A stretch of DNA of 12,204 bases, from the NCBI GenBank assembly GCA_026986355.1, contig JALSOO010000055.1:1-12204 (forward strand), in the 5' to 3' direction. This document shows, one piece after another, positions 6,236 to 12,204 of the stretch (position 1 is the stretch's first letter; each line of letters starts with the position of its first letter). Source of the DNA: Campylobacteraceae bacterium (GTDB lineage: Bacteria; Campylobacterota; Campylobacteria; Campylobacterales; Sulfurovaceae). The notes beneath the pieces are model-generated. The model was not told where the DNA came from and made no database searches. It saw nothing but the letters and a program-made list of their open reading frames with translations. A program made the translations under genes and the position numbers.

Positions 6236-6885
6236 AAGCATGGATTAACCTATTAAACAGTTTAGATGATTTTTTTGGAGCAAAGAGTGATAATGAGAAG
6301 TGGATGCTTATAGGAATGGTATTTATTGTTATTGGCTATCTCTCTTATAGCCTCTTTCTCCCTTATGCCCAAGATAAGTATAATGAGTCTGTTCGTAAAA
6401 AAAACTCTCTTCAGAAGTCTATCCTTAGCAGTAAACAGTATCTACAAGGTATTACCGTATCTGGAGATAGAGATTTCTATATTAAAAAATATGATAATGA
6501 TATAGCTAATCTAAAAAAATCTGTAACTACGGTACATGACAAGATAACTTTTATCTCAAGCTCATTAGAGGAGTTGTCTCCATTAATGTTTAATAAAGAG
6601 AGTTGGTCAAATTTCTTGAATTCAATTACCAAACAGGCAAAAGCTCAAAAGGTCAAGATTGATTATATAGAAAACTCTTATGTAGATAATAAGGGTAGTT
6701 TTGGGCATGTTTTACAGATTGCTGTTGGGTGTAATGGAAGCTATAAAAATATTGTTAAATTTTTAAATAGACTTGAAAAAAATGTGTTAGTAACGGATAT
6801 TTATGGCTCATCTATATATCTCAATGCAGACCATACACGCGTTGTATCTGATATTAATATATCTGTATGGGGGATTAACCACTAA
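6232..6885 (+). CDS. PilO / MshJ / GspM-like inner-membrane alignment protein
   Basis: 217 aa with a short cytoplasmic N-terminus, one membrane helix at about 24-43, a periplasmic coiled coil at about 48-112, and a C-terminal domain (about 125-217) with the strand-helix-strand order of the PilO ferredoxin-like fold. PilO-type proteins pair with the PilN/GspL membrane-proximal domain in the alignment complex. The size, topology and position directly after the PilM-N-like gene support the call; sequence identity to known PilO cannot be judged by eye. The start ATG overlaps the previous stop by four bases (ATGA), preceded by AAGGTGG, and the stop overlaps the next start by one base (TAATG), so translation is likely coupled on both sides. 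Confidence 0.68.
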   Translation: MKAWINLLNSLDDFFGAKSDNEKWMLIGMVFIVIGYLSYSLFLPYAQDKYNESVRKKNSLQKSILSSKQYLQGITVSGDRDFYIKKYDNDIANLKKSVTTVHDKITFISSSLEELSPLMFNKESWSNFLNSITKQAKAQKVKIDYIENSYVDNKGSFGHVLQIAVGCNGSYKNIVKFLNRLEKNVLVTDIYGSSIYLNADHTRVVSDINISVWGINH

Positions 6886-7313
6886 TGAAAAAGATAGTTA
6901 TAGTTTATACTCTTACTCTTTACTTTTTGTACTCATATTCTCTCTCTCCAAAGGAGATAACAAAGATGATTTCCAAGATAAAAGAGGAGAGAGTGGGTAT
7001 CTCTATTACAAAATTAGATACTACCTCTAATCCATTTATTATTGTTCAAGCTAAAAAAGAGGAGAACCTAACCAAAGGTGCTAAAAAAGTTCCTCATATA
7101 TATATTCCACCAGTTATTGTAGAGCCTACTTATAGACTTGATGCCATACTCAATCATGCTGTATTTATCAATAAAAAATGGTATAAAAAAGGTTCAAAAA
7201 TAGGGGAATATAGAGTTATCTATATTGGTAAAAAGAGTGTGGTCTTAAAAAGTCCAGAGAAGAAGAAAAAAACACTCTATTTAAAAAAGAAAAAATATAT
7301 AAAGTTACACTAA
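6885..7313 (+). CDS. PilP / MshK / GspC-like periplasmic protein
   Basis: 142 aa. A signal sequence or membrane anchor covers about residues 2-21. After a lysine-rich, proline-containing linker ('HIYIPPVIVEP', about 71-81) there is a small beta domain (about 84-125) with 'LNHAVFINKKWYKKGSKIGEYRVIYI'-type strands split over 89-114. This resembles the homology region of PilP/GspC/MshK, which bridges the inner-membrane complex to the secretin N-domains. The tail is lysine-rich. The gene directly precedes the secretin gene, as mshK precedes mshL. In C. jejuni the small ctsR product is a plausible counterpart, though this is inferred from context. The start overlaps the preceding stop (TAATG). Confidence 0.6.
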   Translation: MKKIVIVYTLTLYFLYSYSLSPKEITKMISKIKEERVGISITKLDTTSNPFIIVQAKKEENLTKGAKKVPHIYIPPVIVEPTYRLDAILNHAVFINKKWYKKGSKIGEYRVIYIGKKSVVLKSPEKKKKTLYLKKKKYIKLH

Positions 7314-7322
7314 GGAAATATT

Positions 7323-8828
7323 ATGATTTATTTAACAAAGAATTTTAAAATTCTATTACTTGTTGGATTATTGTCTCTATTGACAACAACTTCAGCAAAA
7401 GCAAACTCTTGTCAATCTCAACTCTTTACAGCTACATTAAACTCTGCTCTAACGATTGCAGATGTTATTGAAAATTTGGCTGATGAGTGTGGTTTGACAC
7501 TAATTGTAAAAGATAGTGAAGCAAAAAAAAGGTTATCAAATAAGCTCTATTATGTAAAATTAAATAATGCCTCTTTAGATGAGTTTCTTGATAATATTTT
7601 AGTGGAAAATGATATATCATATAAATTAGAAGATTCAATATTGAAAATCTCCTATCTAAATACAAAAACATTTAAATTGAATTATATATCAGGAGATAGA
7701 AAGGGAAAAAGTAATGCACATGTAACAATTGCTAACTCTGGAAAAGCATCATCAGGTGGAGGGAGTTCAGGAGGAAGTGGAGGTTCCAGTGGAGGTGGCT
7801 CAAAGACAGGTGTCTCTATTGAGAGTTCTGATGATTTTACCTTTTGGTCAAAAATAGAAAAAGAGATATATGCACTTTTGAATAGACCAGAAGATAGCTA
7901 TAAAGCACCAACGCCGATTATAAATCCTGAAGCAGGAATGATTACCGTTACAGGTACAGCAAAGCAGATAGATAGAGTATCTATCTATATTGATGAGTTA
8001 ACACGTCAGCTAAAGAGTCAAGTTCTGATTGATGTTCAGATTTTAAGTGTAACATTTGATGATAGCTCTACAACAGGTGTGGATTGGAGTCAACTCTATA
8101 ATTTCCAAAATGTAACGATAAATACAGCACAGATATTAGAAAACAATATAGGTTCAATTAGCTCAGCAGGGGGAGATAATGGTGGCAAGAGTGGAGGTGC
8201 TATTGTTACTGATGGTTCGGTAAAAATCAATAATATTGTTAAGTTTTTAAAGACACAAGGAGATGTAAAATCTATCTCTAATCCAAAAATCTTAACGCTC
8301 AATAACCAACCAGCACTTATCTCTGTGGGAAATGAACTCTTCTATAAGATTCAATCAACCTCTATTTTACAGGGGTCAGCAGGAGGAGGTTCTCAACAGA
8401 CAGGAGAGACTATTGATTCTGTTTTTGCAGGTATTTTGTTGGATATTACTCCTGAAATATCAGAAGATGGTTTAGTAACTCTAAAGATTAATCCATCTAT
8501 ATCTGATACATTAAATACAGTTGAACGTAGTGGAGATGGTTCTCGAAACATACCACCAGATTTATCACGAAAGCAGATTTCATCAGTTGTTACAGTACAG
8601 AATGGAGAGCATGTGATTTTGGGAGGATTAATCTCATCTAAATCGGGTACAAAAATATCCAAAGTACCTCTGCTTGGAGATATTCCACTATTAGAGCATC
8701 TCTTTAAACGTGAAGTAAATATAAAAAATGTTGATGAGTTGGTTTTGATTATTACACCACATATTATGAAAAATAAGAGTGACTTATCATTAGAAGATTT
8801 AGGGTACAAAAAGTTACATTATGAGTAG
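7323..8828 (+). CDS. mshL: MshL/PilQ/GspD-family outer-membrane secretin
   Basis: 501 aa. The signal peptide ends near 'TTSAKA' (about residue 27). Residues about 30-112 form an STN/N0-like domain ('LTIADVIENLADECGLTLIV', with C30 and C56 possibly bridged). A Gly/Ser-rich linker lies at about 139-160, followed by an N1-like domain ('NPEAGMITVTGTAKQIDRV', about 201-219). The secretin core runs from about 228 to 482: 'QVLIDVQILSV', 'DVKSISNPKILTLNNQPA', and the typical end 'VQNGEHVILGGLI...KVPLLGDIPLLEHLFK...ELVLIITPHI'. The length is near that of MSHA secretins and shorter than PilQ. It should form the multimeric outer-membrane gate through which a pilus, DNA or protein passes. AAGGAA precedes the ATG by a short spacer. 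The reading frame overlaps the next gene by 8 bases. Confidence 0.95.
   Translation: MIYLTKNFKILLLVGLLSLLTTTSAKANSCQSQLFTATLNSALTIADVIENLADECGLTLIVKDSEAKKRLSNKLYYVKLNNASLDEFLDNILVENDISYKLEDSILKISYLNTKTFKLNYISGDRKGKSNAHVTIANSGKASSGGGSSGGSGGSSGGGSKTGVSIESSDDFTFWSKIEKEIYALLNRPEDSYKAPTPIINPEAGMITVTGTAKQIDRVSIYIDELTRQLKSQVLIDVQILSVTFDDSSTTGVDWSQLYNFQNVTINTAQILENNIGSISSAGGDNGGKSGGAIVTDGSVKINNIVKFLKTQGDVKSISNPKILTLNNQPALISVGNELFYKIQSTSILQGSAGGGSQQTGETIDSVFAGILLDITPEISEDGLVTLKINPSISDTLNTVERSGDGSRNIPPDLSRKQISSVVTVQNGEHVILGGLISSKSGTKISKVPLLGDIPLLEHLFKREVNIKNVDELVLIITPHIMKNKSDLSLEDLGYKKLHYE
7737..7802 (+). repeat. Gly/Ser-rich low-complexity linker in the secretin
   Basis: About 22 codons, residues 139-160 of the secretin, encode almost only Gly and Ser through repeated GGA/GGT/TCA-type codons. 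It separates the N0-like domain from the N1-like domain. Two smaller Gly-rich patches follow at about residues 282-292 and 352-356, the second within the secretin core. The DNA is purine-rich and repetitive and might change length by slippage. Confidence 0.75.
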
Positions 8829-9633
8829 TCAATACGAAACGTTAAAAAACATTTTTATTGATAGTGTTGAGAGAGATGCTTATGTTGAGTTGGAGTCTGC
8901 AAAGTATAATTATAAACTATTGGAGAGTAGTTTAGATAAACCTCTTAAGATGCTTCTACTCTTTGGTAGACCAGGGACTGGCAAGAGTATGCTTCTAAAC
9001 AAGCTCTATCATAACCTAAAAGAGAGTCGTGAGATATTCTATTTTGAAGCTCCTATTTTGAGTGAAAAGGAGTTTCTAAGAGATATTACCGAATCCATCT
9101 CTTCACAAAAAATTCCTCAAAATATGAGAGTAAATTTTGATGCTCTATTGAAATATTGTCGTAGTATCAAAGGGAAAAGAGAGATTATCTTTCTCTTAGA
9201 TGAGTGTCAACTATATAGTGAATCTCTTATGGAGAAGATACGACTCTTGTCAGATACTCGTGTGGTTAAATTTGTTATTACACTACACAAAACAGACAAT
9301 GAAGAGATTATTGCCAAAGAGCATTTCAAGACACGTATTTGGGAGGTAGTAGAGATGAAGAGTGCTACTGTAGAGGATTTGGAGATATATATTAGAAAAA
9401 AGATGGTTAAAAAAGGATTTATGGAAGTTGCAAACATGTTAAGAAAAAAAGATTTTAAATATATATACTCTCATACTTTAGGAAATTTTAGAGAGACCAA
9501 TAAGTATCTCTATACTGTTTTTGATATTTATCAATATTATGATGAGGTAGAGTCTCATAAACTATCAACCAAAAGATTTTCCAAAAAAATTTTAGAGATG
9601 GCTGCTTTACGATTAGGATATATTCATGAGTAA
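8821..9633 (+). CDS. ExeA/MshM-like AAA ATPase
   Basis: 270 aa. Walker A 'GRPGTGKS' (49-56) with K55, Walker B 'EIIFLLDE' (121-128) with D127 and E128, and a likely arginine finger around R172 ('FKTRIWEVV'). This is the general-secretion ExeA/MshM type of AAA ATPase. Unlike ExeA it ends soon after the ATPase lid (about 180-265): there is no membrane helix and no peptidoglycan-binding domain, so it should be cytoplasmic, perhaps recruited to the membrane by a partner. The neighbouring MshN-like membrane protein is the natural candidate. By position it fits C. jejuni CtsP, an NTP-binding protein needed for transformation. Both ends overlap neighbours by 8 bases, with the start inside the secretin gene and no good ribosome-binding site, suggesting translational coupling. 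Confidence 0.85.
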   Translation: MSSQYETLKNIFIDSVERDAYVELESAKYNYKLLESSLDKPLKMLLLFGRPGTGKSMLLNKLYHNLKESREIFYFEAPILSEKEFLRDITESISSQKIPQNMRVNFDALLKYCRSIKGKREIIFLLDECQLYSESLMEKIRLLSDTRVVKFVITLHKTDNEEIIAKEHFKTRIWEVVEMKSATVEDLEIYIRKKMVKKGFMEVANMLRKKDFKYIYSHTLGNFRETNKYLYTVFDIYQYYDEVESHKLSTKRFSKKILEMAALRLGYIHE

Positions 9634-10441
9634 GATACGAAATTTAGAACAGCAGTGGAAAACCTACAGAGCTAAAAAGATAATTAAACCTATACTCTCT
9701 ATATCGGCACTCTATGCTTTGGGTGCAGGTGGTTATTACGCTTTTTTAAAAAGGGATTTTATTATTAGTAGTATGGTTTCCAATAAAGAGACGTTGGTTA
9801 AGCCTACTCCAGTAGTATCCATTGTAGAGAAAAATATTACTAAAAATGAGGTTGTAGAGAAAGATATAAATAGTAGTATAGATAAGAAGATAGTAGTAAA
9901 AGAAGAGCCGATTAAAACAGTAGAAGAGATGTTATTAAAGCCTGTTATACCTATTATAGATATGGATATAGAGAAAAGAGCTATTGTTCATCATCATAAA
10001 GCCAAAAAAGAGTCAACTTTAGTTCAGGCAAGACCATCAAAATTATTAACAGCAAAAGAGCTATCCAAAATAAAAATAGTTGATAACAATACTAATGTAC
10101 GTGATACTACACGATTAAAGAGAATTCATCTTCATACAACTTCTAAAAACTATATAGAGACGATAAAGAGAAAATTTTATAAGAGTAAGAGTTCAAGAGA
10201 TGCACTGCTATTAGCCGAGGCATTTTATAGAGAGCATCACTATAGAGAGTCTGAAAAGTGGGCATTAGAAGCAAATAGATTAAACTCTAACTTAGATGAG
10301 AGTTGGATTATTTTCGCAGAGTCCAAAGCACAACTTGGTAGAAGAGATGAGGCAATTAATATTTTAGCTATGTATTATAAAAAGAGTAAATCGGCTAAAG
10401 CTAGAGCTGTAATAGAGAAGATAAAAAGGGGTAAATTATAA
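9626..10441 (+). CDS. MshN-like membrane-anchored TPR protein
   Basis: 271 aa. A basic cytoplasmic N-terminus ('LEQQWKTYRAKK') precedes one membrane helix (about 20-41). A long, Val/Lys/Glu-rich, probably unstructured periplasmic stretch (about 55-165) includes HHH at 122-124. A C-terminal helical region (about 188-262) reads as tetratricopeptide-like repeats: 'SRDALLLAEAFYREHHYRESEKW' spans 190-212, followed by 'DESWIIFAESKAQLGRRDEAINIL'. MshN of MSHA loci has the same plan and position (after the AAA ATPase, before the GspE-type ATPase). It probably couples the cytoplasmic ATPase to periplasmic parts. The start overlaps the previous gene by 8 bases and the stop overlaps the next start as TAATG. 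Confidence 0.65.
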   Translation: MSKIRNLEQQWKTYRAKKIIKPILSISALYALGAGGYYAFLKRDFIISSMVSNKETLVKPTPVVSIVEKNITKNEVVEKDINSSIDKKIVVKEEPIKTVEEMLLKPVIPIIDMDIEKRAIVHHHKAKKESTLVQARPSKLLTAKELSKIKIVDNNTNVRDTTRLKRIHLHTTSKNYIETIKRKFYKSKSSRDALLLAEAFYREHHYRESEKWALEANRLNSNLDESWIIFAESKAQLGRRDEAINILAMYYKKSKSAKARAVIEKIKRGKL

Positions 10442-10986
10442 TGAAACTACTCTCTACTCTACTTCTAACAACGATATTTCTATTTTCATCAAATATATCA
10501 AACTTATATAAATTGTATGAAAAACAGGAGTATGACAAAGCGTGTGATTATGCACATAAATACTTCTATAAAAAACAAAACAGAGATTCACAGAACTACT
10601 TGACCCTTTATGGACTCTCATGTTTGGAGACAGATAATATAGCTAGAGTGGCTATACCAATGACAAGATTAACTAAATCTAAAGATGCTAGAGCTAATGC
10701 TAGTTATTTTGGAACAATACTATTACAAAAACAGCTTTTGTATCAAGCATTAATGGATAAAAAGCCTTTAGTAGAGCTACATCTACCTACAACAGATTTT
10801 ATTATCTCCAAGATATTTAACCTCTTTGTAAAAGAGAAATATATGTTAGAAGATAATATATACAGATTTAAAGATGGAGATAAAATCTATCAACTCTATA
10901 TAAAAAGAGCTAAAAGAAATCATCAATATATGGTTATAGATATATATAAAGATGATAAATTTACCAAACGATACCAATATAGATAG
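10441..10986 (+). CDS. Exported protein of unknown function in the pilus-type operon
   Basis: 181 aa, not recognised. It begins with a signal-like sequence (about 1-18, 'LLSTLLLTTIFLFSS'). Residues about 20-105 are helical and TPR-like ('NLYKLYEKQEYDKACDYAHKY' spans 21-41), with cysteines C35 and C61 that could form a disulphide in the periplasm. The C-terminal part (about 135-181) is strand-rich and very basic and acidic by turns ('YRFKDGDKIYQLYIKRAK', then 'YMVIDIYKDDKF'). It sits between the MshN-like gene and the assembly ATPase gene, where the classical MSHA order has no extra gene. Its TAG stop overlaps the AGGAG ribosome-binding site of the ATPase gene. A role as a periplasmic partner of the machine is inferred from context only. 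Confidence 0.6.
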   Translation: MKLLSTLLLTTIFLFSSNISNLYKLYEKQEYDKACDYAHKYFYKKQNRDSQNYLTLYGLSCLETDNIARVAIPMTRLTKSKDARANASYFGTILLQKQLLYQALMDKKPLVELHLPTTDFIISKIFNLFVKEKYMLEDNIYRFKDGDKIYQLYIKRAKRNHQYMVIDIYKDDKFTKRYQYR

Positions 10987-10994
10987 GAGATAAA

Positions 10995-12204
10995 GTGCAA
11001 AAGATTATAGATTTATTGATAAAAGAGAACGCTTTAGATGAGAATAAATTAAAACTTTTTATTAACAAATATGGAGAGAGTAAATTAACCATTGGAAACC
11101 TTATAAAAGTAAGATTAATCAATAGAGAAGAGATGGAGATTCTCTTAAATAGAGAGTTACGTATGCATAATCTAACAATGAAAGAGTTGGAGTCTATCTC
11201 TGGTATTGATACCACAGACCTATTGAAACGTCAAGCCAAAGATGCCAATATGGAGTATATGGATATACGAGGTGTAGAGATAGATTTAAAACTGCTAAAA
11301 CGTCTACCTCTAAAGCAGTTAGTTAAATATAAGGTTTTACCTCTATATGTAGAAGATAATAAAGTAACCGTTGCATTCTCTAATGCCAATGATTTTGAAG
11401 CACGAGGAGCAATTGAGCGTTTTTTTCATGGAAAAATCATGTTTCCAGTTCTCTCTAGGGTAGAGATGATAGAGGAGATTTTAGGTCAACTGCATACCGA
11501 AGAGAGAGTAGAGGAGTTTACTGAGAATATCAAACAAGATTTAGAGCAGGGTGGAAATGAGAAGGTAGATGAAAAAGCACTTCCTGCTGTTGTACAGTTA
11601 ATAGATTTGATTTTAGAAGAGGCGATAGCCAAAGGAACAAGTGATATTCATATAGAGGCTACAGAACACTACTGTTTGGTACGTTATAGAATAGATGGTA
11701 TTTTACAAGAGTATTTTAGAATGGAACAGGGGATATTCTCTCCTCTCTCTTCACGAATGAAGCTATTATCTAATCTTGACATTGCAGAGAAGAGAAAACC
11801 ACAAGATGGACGTTTTACCAAGATAGTACATGGAAGTGTTTATGACTTTAGGGTCTCTACGCTACCAACTCTTTTTGGAGAGTCGATAGTTATGAGGATT
11901 TTGGATAAATCAAAATCAATGGTCAAGCTAGAAGATGCAGGTATGAACAAAATCTCTTATGAGAAGTTTATCAAAGGTATTCACTCCCCTTATGGTATTG
12001 TTTTGGTTACAGGACCTACAGGGTCAGGTAAGACAACCACACTCTATGGAGCATTAAATGAGATTAAATCGGTAACTGATAAGACAATTACAGTAGAAGA
12101 CCCTGTGGAGTACCAAATGGAGGGTATTCAGCAGGTTCAGATTAATAAAAATGCAGAACTTGATTTTCCCGATGCATTGCGTTCTATTTTGCGACAAGAC
12201 CCTG
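10995..12204 (+). CDS. mshE: GspE/PilB/MshE-type assembly ATPase (3' part outside window)
   Basis: Starts at GTG with AGGAG (10985-10989) five bases upstream; 403 codons are present and the frame runs off the right edge. The N-terminal part (about 1-165) is a T2SSE_N/MshEN-like domain, ending with the 'YKVLPLYVEDNKVTVAFSNA' segment (about 112-131) typical of this family. The N2 domain contains 'SDIHIEA' and 'YRIDG', followed by the Asp-box region 'IAEKRKPQDGRF' and 'LPTLFGESIVMRIL'. The Walker A motif is G340-P-T-G-S-G-K346-T-T, followed by 'TVEDPVEY'. The sequence stops at 'LRSILRQDP', just before the Walker B glutamate, so Walker B, the His box and the tetracysteine zinc motif are not seen. 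It is the hexameric motor that powers pilin assembly on the inner-membrane platform. The family is certain; the MshE label rests on gene order. Confidence 0.93.
   Translation, partial: MQKIIDLLIKENALDENKLKLFINKYGESKLTIGNLIKVRLINREEMEILLNRELRMHNLTMKELESISGIDTTDLLKRQAKDANMEYMDIRGVEIDLKLLKRLPLKQLVKYKVLPLYVEDNKVTVAFSNANDFEARGAIERFFHGKIMFPVLSRVEMIEEILGQLHTEERVEEFTENIKQDLEQGGNEKVDEKALPAVVQLIDLILEEAIAKGTSDIHIEATEHYCLVRYRIDGILQEYFRMEQGIFSPLSSRMKLLSNLDIAEKRKPQDGRFTKIVHGSVYDFRVSTLPTLFGESIVMRILDKSKSMVKLEDAGMNKISYEKFIKGIHSPYGIVLVTGPTGSGKTTTLYGALNEIKSVTDKTITVEDPVEYQMEGIQQVQINKNAELDFPDALRSILRQDP

Noticed and set aside
6803..7030. Open frame spanning the junction of the PilO-like and PilP-like genes
   Set aside because: It overlaps two better-supported genes in another frame and has no start signal of its own.
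7323..7420. The secretin as a lipoprotein through Cys30
   Set aside because: The residues before C30 (AKANS) do not form a lipobox, and a normal signal peptidase I site is present just before it.
8393..8809. A 138-codon open frame on the minus strand opposite the secretin core
   Set aside because: It lies entirely within the conserved secretin domain on the other strand, has no ribosome-binding site, and its translation resembles no protein family. It is a shadow of the real gene.

Overview
The window looks like chromosomal DNA of a Campylobacterota (epsilonproteobacterial) species, probably from the Sulfurimonas/Sulfurovum/Arcobacter side of the phylum. The base composition is very AT-rich, lysine/isoleucine/asparagine codons are heavily used, genes are packed tightly with overlapping starts and stops, and promoters consist mainly of a TATAAT-like -10 box without a clear -35. 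The genus is inferred; no rRNA is present to fix it.

Left region (1-2269): a minus-strand gene cut by the left edge encodes a Cas6-type pre-crRNA endoribonuclease, so a CRISPR-Cas locus should lie outside the window to the left. No repeat array is visible inside the window. Divergent from it is a radical SAM/SPASM protein whose -10 box sits only 5 bases before its ATG, so its mRNA may be leaderless. It converges, with no gap, on a minus-strand gene for a winged-helix protein with an Mrr-like nuclease fold whose catalytic positions look altered.

Middle region (2270-4699): an exported, very basic N-acetylmuramoyl-L-alanine amidase (AMIN + Amidase_3, TTG start) is followed by the ribosome-assembly GTPase Era. 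The 176-base gap after era holds a 9-bp direct repeat with a 10-bp period, a long AT-rich hairpin (12-bp perfect arms plus an inner stem), and a probable promoter for the next operon.

Right region (4700-12204): one tightly coupled operon, cut by the right edge, encodes a type IV pilus / type II secretion-type machine. The order is a GspL/PilM-N-like fusion, a PilO/MshJ-like protein, a PilP/MshK/GspC-like protein, an MshL-type secretin, an ExeA/MshM-like AAA ATPase, an MshN-like membrane-anchored TPR protein, an unrecognised exported 181-aa protein, and a GspE/PilB/MshE assembly ATPase. This matches the I-J-K-L-M-N-E order of the MSHA pilus locus of Vibrio/Shewanella, and as far as I recall also resembles the Campylobacter jejuni cts natural-transformation genes (secretin CtsD, NTP-binding CtsP, ATPase CtsE). 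The inner-membrane proteins and the PilP-like protein should form the alignment complex linking the cytoplasmic motor to the outer-membrane secretin. Whether the machine makes a pilus, takes up DNA or secretes proteins cannot be decided here, because the platform protein and pilins lie beyond the right edge.
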